Positions 8,289 to 16,072 of a stretch of DNA of 64,000 nucleotides are shown here, piece after piece; the stretch's first letter is position 1; every line of letters begins with the position of its first letter. This stretch comes from Pseudomonas luteola NBRC 103146 (GTDB lineage: Bacteria > Pseudomonadota > Gammaproteobacteria > Pseudomonadales > Pseudomonadaceae). Both the position numbers and the translations under genes were made by a program. The notes under the pieces were generated by a model. It saw nothing but the letters and a program-made list of their open reading frames with translations. It searched no databases and was not told the DNA's origin. Location: the NCBI RefSeq assembly GCF_002091675.1, contig NZ_BDAE01000010.1, positions 62,001 to 126,000 on the forward strand, given 5' to 3'.

Positions 8289-8687
8289 TTGTCCCGGTTG
8301 TTTGTATGGCCAGGCATCTTCAAAGGAGTCATTAATTGTCTTTTATTCGTGTTGGGCTCTATGGGTTTTAGACTTTTTGCCATGCCTGTATTGGTGCTGT
8401 TGGTAGGCCAGGCTGTTTCGATCGTTCTTTTCGTTTGGGCGGGTAACGTTGAAGCGCTAGTGCTTTTGGATCTAGCGATTACTGCCAAGCTGATTAGCTT
8501 GATGATGTGGTTGGTAAGTTTGTCGATAGGTCTGTCGTGGCTGTTAACACGCCTCCAAAAACTGCTGCGCTGGAAAAAAGGAAGGCTGCATGGAGGGTGT
8601 ATTCATTGTGAAGGCTTGTTAAGCCATCACGATGATGAGCACGGGTTCTACAGTAAGTGCTTGATGTGTAATGCGAGGCATTATTAA
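8289..8687 (+). CDS. Membrane protein with C-terminal zinc-ribbon-like Cys motif
   Basis: The product has three or so hydrophobic segments followed by a basic stretch (RLQKLLRWKKGR) and a short cytoplasmic tail with CIHC and CLMC separated by a His/Asp-rich loop. That is the spacing of a four-cysteine zinc ribbon. The start is uncertain: the frame opens with TTG 8289, yet the only good ribosome-binding site (AAAGGAG, 8322-8328) lies inside it, and ATG 8361 is the first ATG. I recall short Pseudomonas hypothetical proteins ending in similar CxxC...CLxC motifs; function is unknown. It lies between ssb and the MFS pair, on the opposite strand to both. Confidence 0.65.
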   Translation: MSRLFVWPGIFKGVINCLLFVLGSMGFRLFAMPVLVLLVGQAVSIVLFVWAGNVEALVLLDLAITAKLISLMMWLVSLSIGLSWLLTRLQKLLRWKKGRLHGGCIHCEGLLSHHDDEHGFYSKCLMCNARHY

Positions 8688-8747
8688 TAATATCTTGCTA
8701 ACTTGGCCCGAAGCTTTTACGCCATAGGTTGTTAGTGTGTGCTGAAC

Positions 8748-8787
8748 GAAAGTATCCAGCTGGCATACGTATCAGCTGGATACTTTC
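8748..8787. terminator. Perfect 15-bp hairpin between convergent genes
   Basis: GAAAGTATCCAGCTG at 8748-8762 and CAGCTGGATACTTTC at 8773-8787 pair fully around a 10-base loop. It lies between the + strand membrane protein gene (ends 8687) and the minus-strand MFS gene (ends 8798). There is no long T-run, so termination would be weak or factor-assisted, but position and symmetry fit a shared terminator. Confidence 0.6.
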
Positions 8788-8797
8788 ATCTGTAAGC

Positions 8798-10009
8798 CTA
8801 GCTTGGCCGATCCTGCCTGGCGTTAGGTGTTTCCATAGCGCGCTGCGCCTGTTTGAAAAGATAAAGGCACAGCAGAAGTCCGGCTAGAGACATTATTGCA
8901 GCAAAGAGATAGATGGAGTTGAAGCCAAACGCATTGGCAATGCTGCCGGCTACGGGGCCGGTAATTCCGAGCGACATGTCTAGGCACAGTGAGTAGGCAC
9001 CTAGCGCAGCGCTTCTGTTAGTGGCGGGGACCTTTACAATGGCCTCTACACCCAGGGCGGGATAAACAAGCGAGAGGCCAAAGCCTGCTAACGCGGCTCC
9101 TGCCATGGCCATGCCGGGTGAAACGGCTAGCCACAGAAGCAGCAGACCTAGTGTTTCCACGATAAAGCAGGCAATGGCGACGGGGTAGCCGCCGAAGCGG
9201 TTGACTGTTCCTGCAAATAAAAGACGGGCGCAAATGAACGCAGCACCAAATGCGGTTAGGCTATAGGCAGCGTTAGGCCAGCCATGGCTGCCGTAGTACA
9301 GCGTAATGAACGTCGCGATGGTGCCAAAGCCAATCGAGCTTAACAGTAGACCCAATCCATAAGGACTGATGCGCCAGAAGACGCGAAGAAAGGGGAGGCG
9401 CTCGCCAGGAATGACAGGAGCTGGCTCTTTATTCCAGGCCAGGGCCAAGCCGATGGCGGCCAGTAAAACAATGCTTACACCCAGGCTCCAGAGTCCCAGG
9501 CTGCTTACCATGGCAACGCCTAGCGGAGCACCAATGGCCAAGGCGCCGTAGGCTGCGATCCCGTTCCAGGAAATCACCTTGCTGACGTGCTGCATCCCAA
9601 CACTGCCCATGCCCCAGCTCAGCGAGCCTGTACCAATCAGTGCCTGGGCGCATCCTAGAAAGACTCGCCCTATGATAAGCAGCACCAGGCTTGCAACCTG
9701 AAAGTCCTGTAGCAGAGTTGAGATGAAAGTCAGGATGCCACAGATGCCGCAGCCAAACAGCCCTGCGATTACGCCTTTCTTGGGGCCGATGCTATCAGCA
9801 ATCTTGCCTGCAATCGGGCGCGTAAACAGGGTGGCGATGTATTGGATGCTGATGGTCAGGCCTGCCATGACCGACCCAAAGCCCAGGGTGTCATGGACAT
9901 ATCCGGGCAGGATGGCAAGCGGTAGACCAATGGCCAGAAACGTCAAAAAGCTGAAAACGACGATTGAGGCGATACGCAAGGTAATGGCAACGGATTCTGA
10001 AGCGTTCAT
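8798..10009 (-). CDS. MFS transporter, YhhS family (downstream copy)
   Basis: A 403-residue major facilitator with 12 predicted membrane spans. It aligns closely with the YhhS/YfcJ (UPF0226) group: IGLPLAILPGYVHDTLGF near residues 26-43, the GRVFLGCAQALIGTGSLSWG motif near 113-132 and [20 protein letters not shown] near 143-162. These proteins are putative drug or metabolite exporters; E. coli YhhS has been linked to glyphosate resistance when overproduced. Substrate here is unknown. The gene starts 21 bases after the stop of a paralogous MFS gene, with GGGAGG ahead of the start, so the pair is co-transcribed. The C-terminal tail is short and charged (RAMETPNARQDRPS). Confidence 0.9.
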   Translation of the reverse strand: MNASESVAITLRIASIVVFSFLTFLAIGLPLAILPGYVHDTLGFGSVMAGLTISIQYIATLFTRPIAGKIADSIGPKKGVIAGLFGCGICGILTFISTLLQDFQVASLVLLIIGRVFLGCAQALIGTGSLSWGMGSVGMQHVSKVISWNGIAAYGALAIGAPLGVAMVSSLGLWSLGVSIVLLAAIGLALAWNKEPAPVIPGERLPFLRVFWRISPYGLGLLLSSIGFGTIATFITLYYGSHGWPNAAYSLTAFGAAFICARLLFAGTVNRFGGYPVAIACFIVETLGLLLLWLAVSPGMAMAGAALAGFGLSLVYPALGVEAIVKVPATNRSAALGAYSLCLDMSLGITGPVAGSIANAFGFNSIYLFAAIMSLAGLLLCLYLFKQAQRAMETPNARQDRPS

Positions 10010-10030
10010 CAGTAGGTAAGGCCTCCCGGC

Positions 10031-11221
10031 TCAGACGTTAGGATTCCGTTTTAGCAGCGTGATACTCAATGCCAAGCCCATTAACGACGCCAGGGCTGCG
10101 CTTAGGAACATGATGGAATAGCCAAAGTTCGCTGCAATGGCCCCAATCAATGGACCCGTGATACCTAATGAGAGATCAATGAAAACTGAGTAGGCGCCCA
10201 GCGCCGAGCCTCGGTTCGCGGCTGGCACCAGCCGGACGGCCTCGACACCCAGTGCAGGAAATACCAGGGAAAAGCCAAATCCGGTCAGGGCTGCGCCTGC
10301 AAGCGCAAGGAAGGGTGTCGAGGCCTGCCAGAGCATCAGTAATCCGAACGTCTCAACGGTCAGGCAGACAATCGCTACCCGAAATCCGCCTAGTCGATTG
10401 ATGGCATTGGCAAACAAGAGGCGTGCACAGATGAAGAAAAAGCCGAATACGCTTAGGCAAAAGGCTGCGTTGTCCCAATGACGGCTGCTGTAGAAGAGTG
10501 TGATGAAGGTTGCGATGGTTCCAAACCCGATTCCGCCTAGGGCAAGGCCCATGCCATACGGAGCAACCCGCCCCAGCACATTGAGAAAGGGCATGCGTTT
10601 ACCAGGCACAATTGCAATGGCAGGTTTAGGTCTGGCCAGGTAGAAGCCTAGCAGGGCAAGCAAAAGAATGCTGACACCCATGCTCCATAGGCCCAGACCA
10701 TTGACCAGCATGACGCCCAAGGGTGCGCCAACGGCCAAGGCCCCATAGCTGGCGATGCCATTCCAGGAAATCACCTTGGCCGTATGCGCCGCCCCGGTAC
10801 GACCAATCGCCCAACTGATGGCTCCCGTGCCTACAAGACTTTCCGAGCAGCCCAGGATAAGGCGTCCTGCCAGCAAACACCCTAAGCTGATTGAGGGTGC
10901 GTTCTGTAAAAGCGTCGATGCCAGCATGAGCGTCCCACTGATGCCACATCCAGCCATGCCATAAATGACAGCTTGCTTGGCGCCTATGGTATCGATGACT
11001 TTACCAGCATGGGATCGTGAGAGAAGCGTAGCGAGGTATTGACTGCTAATGACGAGTCCGGCGACGACCGAGTTGAACCCCAACTGGTCGTGCACATATT
11101 TGGGCAGGACCGCAAGTGGAATCCCGATGGTCAGATAAGCAAGGAAAGTAAAGAGGACAGTTGAAACGACTACAAGCGTAATTGCAAAAGGTCGCTGTGA
11201 TTGGGACTCGGTGTTCGACAT
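10031..11221 (-). CDS. MFS transporter, YhhS family (upstream copy)
   Basis: The first gene of a tandem pair. From ATG 11221 it encodes 396 residues; TTG starts at 11227 or 11230 are closer to the AGGA at 11240-11237 and cannot be excluded. It has 12 spans and the same signature blocks as its neighbour ([58 protein letters not shown]). Well over half of the residues match the downstream copy, which points to duplication within the lineage followed by divergence. A strong inverted repeat at 11255-11286, just upstream, is a likely operator. Substrate unknown. Confidence 0.9.
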   Translation of the reverse strand: MSNTESQSQRPFAITLVVVSTVLFTFLAYLTIGIPLAVLPKYVHDQLGFNSVVAGLVISSQYLATLLSRSHAGKVIDTIGAKQAVIYGMAGCGISGTLMLASTLLQNAPSISLGCLLAGRLILGCSESLVGTGAISWAIGRTGAAHTAKVISWNGIASYGALAVGAPLGVMLVNGLGLWSMGVSILLLALLGFYLARPKPAIAIVPGKRMPFLNVLGRVAPYGMGLALGGIGFGTIATFITLFYSSRHWDNAAFCLSVFGFFFICARLLFANAINRLGGFRVAIVCLTVETFGLLMLWQASTPFLALAGAALTGFGFSLVFPALGVEAVRLVPAANRGSALGAYSVFIDLSLGITGPLIGAIAANFGYSIMFLSAALASLMGLALSITLLKRNPNV

Positions 11222-11254
11222 GGACAACAAAAGCGTTCCTGAATGTTTGAACTG

Positions 11255-11286
11255 TTTATTGGATCATTAGCTAAGCATCCAATAAA
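11255..11286 (-). promoter_or_regulatory. Operator-like double palindrome upstream of the MFS pair
   Basis: TTTATTGGAT at 11255-11264 and ATCCAATAAA at 11277-11286 form a perfect 10-bp inverted repeat. Inside the 12-base spacer lies a second palindrome, TTAGCTAA (11267-11274), on nearly the same centre. It sits 34-65 bases upstream of the first MFS gene, where a repressor such as a TetR- or MarR-type protein would bind. The regulator is not in the window. Confidence 0.55.
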
Positions 11287-11826
11287 GCGATATTACCGTG
11301 TAGACGCTGCTGAGCAGGGTTTCGTTACGTAAGCCACTGCATGAGGTATTTGCCGTATTAAACCGTTATCAGATGAGAGGCCTGAAAGCTATACCTCATT
11401 TCAGAACACAGATTAAAAAGTTAAAGTAATTTCCAGGATTATTTAATTTATATAGATTAATCAGCTACTTAATGAATAAAGTTAAAGCTGGAAGTAAGTA
11501 TTTGATTGAGGAAAGGGTCCTTCTGGCTAGACTGTTTTCTGGCAGCGTCTTCCGCTTCGCTAGCTTTGCGCCAGAATATTGTCATCAACGACTTGCATCA
11601 TGGCGCTTTACCAGCTTCTCTTATCGTATATGCATAAAGTTTGAAGGTGCTCTGGCCCTTTATTGATGCTGTGTCCAGCCTGAAGCAGAACAACAGTTTG
11701 CTTAGCTGGCACAGCATTTGAATAGGTATTGGTAGTTGGCTGTATAACGATCAATGGTTCAGGGAAAGTCCGAACACTGTTCGGAATTATCGTGCATGGA
11801 CGTTAAAGAGACGTAGGTTCAAACAC
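11287..11826. other. Intergenic region before the pilin operon
   Basis: About 540 bases; no gene is supported. A frame at 11472-11666 lacks a ribosome-binding site and protein-like composition. Near the pilin genes there are a sigma-54-like TGGCAC-N5-TTGAA at 11707-11722 and a perfect palindrome at 11769-11785. Confidence 0.45.
11769..11785 (+). promoter_or_regulatory. Perfect palindrome ahead of the minor-pilin operon
   Basis: TCCGAACA-C-TGTTCGGA is symmetrical around a central C and ends 41 bases before the first pilin start codon. This is where an operator or the transcription start would be expected. No known regulator motif matches it to my knowledge. Confidence 0.5.
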
Positions 11827-12261
11827 ATGCATAAGCATATCGATACTCGCCGCAGCGGCGGTTTTACACTTATCGAAATTCTGATTGTGGTCGCCATAGT
11901 CGGCATCCTGGCGGCTATCGCGGTTCCGTCCTACAGCTCGTATGTCACCCTCAGCCAGATCAAGACAGCGCAGGGCGACCTTGTGGCGCTTGGACTTAAT
12001 ATGGAGAACGTGCGGCAGCGTACCCTGAAATATTCCTCTGCGCCGGTTACAACGACCACAGCTGCCACACAGGCGCTGTTCAATGGCAAATGGCAGCCTG
12101 CTCAGGGTGCGGATTTCGAATACATGATCACTCAAGTCACCGATACGGCCTATACGGTATCTGCCCGTGGCAAGAGTGCCAAGTTGAGCACCTGTACACT
12201 TACATTGACAAGCAAGAACGAACGTACCGCGACCGGGTGCCCAGGAGTGACATCATGGTAA
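11827..12261 (+). CDS. pilE: PilE-like minor type IV pilin
   Basis: A minor pilin of the type IV pilus, inserted in the inner membrane, cut by the prepilin peptidase and built into or under the pilus tip. The class III signal is clear: a basic leader ending RRSGG, cleavage before Phe13 ([24 protein letters not shown]) and Glu at mature position 5 (Glu17). The 144-residue length and the two Cys in the C-terminal part (STCTLTL...TGCPG), forming the D-loop disulfide, fit PilE. It is first of five overlapping genes; its stop overlaps the next start. Confidence 0.88.
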   Translation: MHKHIDTRRSGGFTLIEILIVVAIVGILAAIAVPSYSSYVTLSQIKTAQGDLVALGLNMENVRQRTLKYSSAPVTTTTAATQALFNGKWQPAQGADFEYMITQVTDTAYTVSARGKSAKLSTCTLTLTSKNERTATGCPGVTSW

Positions 12262-12749
12262 AACAGGCCAAGGGTTTCACCCTGATCGAACTAATGGTTA
12301 CGTTGGCTGTGATGAGTATTCTTTTGATGGCAGGCGTTCCCTTGACTCAGGGATGGTTGAACAGTGCTCATCAGCGTGATGCTGCCAGTGTTCTTCAACA
12401 GGGAATTGCGCGGGCCAAGGCGATGGCATTGAGGAACCCGGCGGGCGTCGTCGGAGCGGATAAACCTGCTGCCTTGCTCTGTTTGAACGACACTTCTTTG
12501 GTGCTGGCCCAGCCAGTTGCCGGGCAAAGCGCCTTTAACTGCGGGCAGGTGGGTAATGCCCAGGTTGTATGGAGCAGTGCGCTACCCAAACAAGTTACCA
12601 TCGAGTCCGACAACAAGTCCTTCCAGTGCGTCGCATTGGATAACCGAGCGCTACCTTTCCAAAGTAGCCCGTCGGGACTTGATTGTGCCACGGTGGATCT
12701 GGCAGTGAAGGCGGGTCGAGAAGATGCGCTTCCGATCACCATCATTTAA
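12255..12749 (+). CDS. fimT: FimT/GspH-like minor pseudopilin
   Basis: The start at 12255 is supported by AGGAG at 12243-12247 and overlaps the end of the PilE-like gene; the frame is open further upstream but that part is a shadow. The 164-residue product has leader MVKQAKG, cleavage before Phe8 and [27 protein letters not shown] with Glu at mature position 5. The body resembles GspH/FimT pseudopilins ([19 protein letters not shown]). FimT-type proteins act in pilus assembly and, in some species, bind DNA during uptake. Four Cys (LLCLND, FNCGQ, FQCVAL, DCATV) are available for two disulfides. Confidence 0.85.
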   Translation: MVKQAKGFTLIELMVTLAVMSILLMAGVPLTQGWLNSAHQRDAASVLQQGIARAKAMALRNPAGVVGADKPAALLCLNDTSLVLAQPVAGQSAFNCGQVGNAQVVWSSALPKQVTIESDNKSFQCVALDNRALPFQSSPSGLDCATVDLAVKAGREDALPITII

Positions 12750-13146
12750 TGGCAGGTCTTGCCAGCGCGGCGATACGCTGATCGAGGCCCTGGTGGGTGT
12801 CTTGCTGATGTCAATCATAGGCATCGGCATGATTCATATCGCCACGCGTATTCAGCAGACGCAAACAGACCTGCATATCCAGAACTATATCGTGGTGCAA
12901 ATGCGCAACCTGCTGCATGTCTATGGAACAACGCTCTGTCCAGGTAATAGCGCCAATAGCAAAGCCATTGTCTATTCACCCATTGATGGTTCCCCATTTC
13001 CACTGGATGTGGAATGCACGACGACGTCGGGTGCTATTTCGCTGGGTGGACGCACGGTAGATGCGTCTCCTCAACACGTTATGCTACAGACCCGTGCCAT
13101 GGATCAGGAGGTATTTGGTCTGCCCATTCAGGTGGGCGATCTGTGA
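12724..13146 (+). CDS. pilV: PilV-like minor pilin
   Basis: A 140-residue minor pilin. The leader is [16 protein letters not shown] with cleavage before Asp17 (DTLIEALVGVLLMSIIGIGMIHIATRIQQTQ); Glu21 is the mature-position-5 glutamate. The D/T-LIEALVG start is typical of PilV, whereas other minor pilins begin with Phe. It overlaps the FimT-like gene by 26 bases and its stop overlaps the next start (GTGA), so translation is probably coupled. At 140 residues it is on the short side for PilV. Confidence 0.85.
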   Translation: MRFRSPSFNGRSCQRGDTLIEALVGVLLMSIIGIGMIHIATRIQQTQTDLHIQNYIVVQMRNLLHVYGTTLCPGNSANSKAIVYSPIDGSPFPLDVECTTTSGAISLGGRTVDASPQHVMLQTRAMDQEVFGLPIQVGDL

Positions 13147-13865
13147 CAGGCAGTCGTCAGAGGGGATTCAACCTGATCAGCCTCATGATAGGCATGGTAA
13201 TTTCGCTGATTACCATACTGGCGATGTTGTCGCTATACCGGACCCTGGTAGGTGTAAGTGTAGAGTCGGCAAGCCTGGCTAAGGTGGAGGGGCAGAAAGC
13301 CTCGGGACTTTTGACTGCACAGATCGCTTTGCAACAGGCAGGGTTTGGTTTGCCGGTAACTGGTACCAAGCGACCTCAACTAGGTACGGATCTGGTCTTC
13401 ATCCGTGATGCAGTGCTGTCCAAGGCAGACGAAAACAATGTGCGCAAATTATCGGGTGGAACGGTAATCGATTTTACCAAAGCGGACCCGATTAAAGGGT
13501 CGTTGGGAAACGCGATTATCTGGGGCTTCAATGCCAGCACCATTACGGCTGCTCCGATCGCGGATGCCTATCAATGCAGCGGTCTGGTCTCGACTTCCTC
13601 AGGGCTTGTACTGCTCAAACCCATGAAGTGCACAAGTGCGAAGGTGTGGGCATCGCTGGATTGGATCATGGCTGCCCTGATCAACGAGATGGGCAGCGAT
13701 ACACAGGGCGCCTATATGCAAGTGGTCGAAGCGACGTGTTGGCCTTTTAGTACAAATGAAGGGGTTCATGCGGTACAGGTGCGTTTTCCTGTATTGGATC
13801 TGGAGCCGCAGCCTGAGCCGCTGACGATTAGTTTTACCACGTGCCTGTCGAATTTCGCGCCATGA
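13143..13865 (+). CDS. pilW: PilW-like minor pilin lacking Glu5
   Basis: A 240-residue minor pilin starting at GTG 13143, which overlaps the PilV stop (GTGA). The leader MTGSRQRG is cut before Phe9 (FNLISLMIGMVISLITILAMLSLYR). The conserved glutamate at mature position 5 is replaced by Ser13; that residue is normally needed for N-methylation and subunit docking. The body has the PilW features SLAKVEGQKASGLLTAQIALQQAGFGLP and a pair of Cys. The next gene overlaps by ATGA. It should sit in the tip-initiation complex with PilV and the PilX-like protein. The reading around the FNLIS codons is clean, with no frameshift. Confidence 0.85.
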   Translation: MTGSRQRGFNLISLMIGMVISLITILAMLSLYRTLVGVSVESASLAKVEGQKASGLLTAQIALQQAGFGLPVTGTKRPQLGTDLVFIRDAVLSKADENNVRKLSGGTVIDFTKADPIKGSLGNAIIWGFNASTITAAPIADAYQCSGLVSTSSGLVLLKPMKCTSAKVWASLDWIMAALINEMGSDTQGAYMQVVEATCWPFSTNEGVHAVQVRFPVLDLEPQPEPLTISFTTCLSNFAP

Positions 13866-16060
13866 TTAGCTTTCCGGCTCGCCAAAGAGGTATCGCCTCA
13901 CTGATGGTCATTCTGCTGACTGGAATGACGCTGACCATTGCAGCGCTAGGCATGATGTACATGGTGCAAGGCACGCAGGAGCGGCAGCTGGCGGTTCATG
14001 CAACAACGCCAGCCCAGTTGAAGGCCTGGACAGGCGTGGAGCTGCTGAGGCAATTTTTGACAAACCGATCTACAAACGATCTGGAGGCGCTTGCGGCGGG
14101 AGAAATTGCTGTGGGTGGTACGACAGGGATCAAGGTCGAGCTGCTTTCCAAGACAAAGCCGCAAAGCGGTCAATATCGAATCGTAGCGAATGTTACAGGT
14201 AGAGCGGCTGACTCCACGGCTATCGTGCAGGCAGTCTATAATGTCAAGCCGCTGGATTACATTACAACCGCCCCAGGCACATCGACGGGCTCGACCAGTC
14301 CGGCACCTGTAAACACGCCGGCTACCGTGCCGCCGCTCATTCGCACCAGTACCGACTTGAACCTTGGGAGTGGCACTCTTATTTTCACCGGCCCCCAAGA
14401 GGCTAACGTCAGTGTTAACGGCAAGGTCAATCTTAGCGGCAACGTACAGGGACTGGATGCCATCAGCGCAACGGACGACATCGTAATAGGTGGCACAACA
14501 TCGATGAGCGCGTTAACAACCAGTGGCAATATCACGCTGAATGACGCTGCTTCAGCACTGACCGTTAGGGCGATGAAAAACGTGACGTTAAACGACTCAG
14601 CCAGTAGCGCTAACGTTACGGCCAACGGAACCATTACCCTTAATGGTTTCCGGCAGGCCTCGCTGGCAACTGCTGCCGGTTTGGTTAAAACGACTGCTGT
14701 GAGTGTTGCAAATGCGCTTGGGACCGTGACAGTAAAAAGTGGTGCTGTCAGTACGATAAATACACAGGCGGATATTGTCTGGACCAGCAGCGAGGCGTCA
14801 AGGGCGCTCAATGCCAACGGTAGAGTCATCTATTCAGGTAGCAATAATGGCACGGTCATTAACAATCAGGGTGATGTGCAGCTGACCAGTGCTACGGTGC
14901 AAGCTGTCAAGACTCAGGGCTCTACAACGTTAGACACTAGTACAATCGCCAATCGACTGGATGGTCGAGGCAGTCTAGACGCCCGAAACAGAAGTGCGGT
15001 CTCGGCCGGAATAGTAGGCGGAAGCATTACCGCGGACCCGAATTCGAAATCACGGATAAACGTAATCAGCACTGCTGGCTATTCAGTGGCCGTACCAGCA
15101 GTAACCGTCACTGCCGTTACTGCGCCTACGTCCGCTCAAGTTAGCAAGGTAGATGCCTATGCCTTGCGCAGTAGTGCCAACTATGAATTCGAGATGGTAG
15201 GTACTCAGCGCAAGGTTACCGTCAGAAATGTACAAGGTATCGCTGACGGCACTTATTACCTAGGGAACTACCCTTCCACCTTGCTGCGTGGCTACAGGGA
15301 TTATCTCTGTACCGCAGTTGGCAGTGACGGCTTTTGTACGGTGCCCGCTCAGCCCAATCGTACGCTGTGCCAGGGCGAGACATCTTTCAATGGATGTATT
15401 ACCTACCAGCAGGGCACATGGTATCTGGGTGGGCGAACGCTGGCGCCGGGCGTACTGTGGTTCAAGGGTAATCTCGATGCAGGCAGCGGTGTCTATTACA
15501 ACTCCATGATTGCAACGGGAAACATAAGGACTTCCGGCAGAAACAAGACGGTTGCCGTGAATTATGCCGGATACGGTCCTGTCTGCACCGCAGTAGCTCG
15601 GCAAGAAGACGGGCTCGCTATCAGTAATGATCTGAAAGGACTGTTTCCACGAAACCTGTGTGATACCGCTGCCGGTACGTATAAGCCTTCAGCCGAAGGT
15701 AATCTGGCCTTTCTAGCAGGCAGCTATGAAGGAGGTTCGTTTGTAGGCGGTACTATTACGCTGGGTTCGAACCTTGATCTGTTTGTTAATGATGTATATG
15801 GCAGTGTCGTGGCGGGCAACAATGTCGTAACCAATAGCACTACCCGGGTTCACGGTACGCTGACCTCTGCCTCCCAGGGAGGGGCCACCCAACAGATGGG
15901 AGGCACTACGACGATTGATACCTCTGGCTGGCCTGCAACCTATTCTCCTGAGCAAGCCCCCGGAAATGCACCTGTAGGGACAGGAGGGATGACAAACGGC
16001 TCAATGTATGACGGACGACCCGGCCCTACGGTAGAGATGGTCTGGACGCGTTATTTATAA
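13862..16060 (+). CDS. Giant PilX-like protein with beta-solenoid-like body (732 aa)
   Basis: The start at 13862 overlaps the PilW stop (ATGA). The N-terminus is a PilX-type prepilin: leader MISFPARQRG, then a hydrophobic helix (IASLMVILLTGMTLTIAALGMMYMVQG) and a pilin-like domain to about residue 130. A Thr/Pro/Ser linker (135-160) leads to about 240 residues of regularly spaced short strands (NVSVNGKVNLSGNV, NITLNDAASALTV, NVTLNDSASSANVTANGTITLNG) typical of a right-handed beta-solenoid, reminiscent of bactofilin or filamentous-adhesin repeats. Residues about 430-732 form a Cys-containing C-terminal domain (C483, C492, C503, C512, C575, C600). Ordinary PilX is under 200 residues. No PilY1 gene follows; this protein may replace it at the pilus tip. 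Confidence 0.8.
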   Translation: MISFPARQRGIASLMVILLTGMTLTIAALGMMYMVQGTQERQLAVHATTPAQLKAWTGVELLRQFLTNRSTNDLEALAAGEIAVGGTTGIKVELLSKTKPQSGQYRIVANVTGRAADSTAIVQAVYNVKPLDYITTAPGTSTGSTSPAPVNTPATVPPLIRTSTDLNLGSGTLIFTGPQEANVSVNGKVNLSGNVQGLDAISATDDIVIGGTTSMSALTTSGNITLNDAASALTVRAMKNVTLNDSASSANVTANGTITLNGFRQASLATAAGLVKTTAVSVANALGTVTVKSGAVSTINTQADIVWTSSEASRALNANGRVIYSGSNNGTVINNQGDVQLTSATVQAVKTQGSTTLDTSTIANRLDGRGSLDARNRSAVSAGIVGGSITADPNSKSRINVISTAGYSVAVPAVTVTAVTAPTSAQVSKVDAYALRSSANYEFEMVGTQRKVTVRNVQGIADGTYYLGNYPSTLLRGYRDYLCTAVGSDGFCTVPAQPNRTLCQGETSFNGCITYQQGTWYLGGRTLAPGVLWFKGNLDAGSGVYYNSMIATGNIRTSGRNKTVAVNYAGYGPVCTAVARQEDGLAISNDLKGLFPRNLCDTAAGTYKPSAEGNLAFLAGSYEGGSFVGGTITLGSNLDLFVNDVYGSVVAGNNVVTNSTTRVHGTLTSASQGGATQQMGGTTTIDTSGWPATYSPEQAPGNAPVGTGGMTNGSMYDGRPGPTVEMVWTRYL

Positions 16061-16072
16061 GGCTTCCGAAAG

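Noticed and set aside
11472-11666. A 64-residue + frame between the MFS genes and the pilin operon
   Set aside because: No ribosome-binding site and no protein-like pattern.
14257-14829. A long antisense frame inside the giant PilX-like gene
   Set aside because: It is the complement of repetitive Thr/Val/Asn codons; no start signal and no domain.
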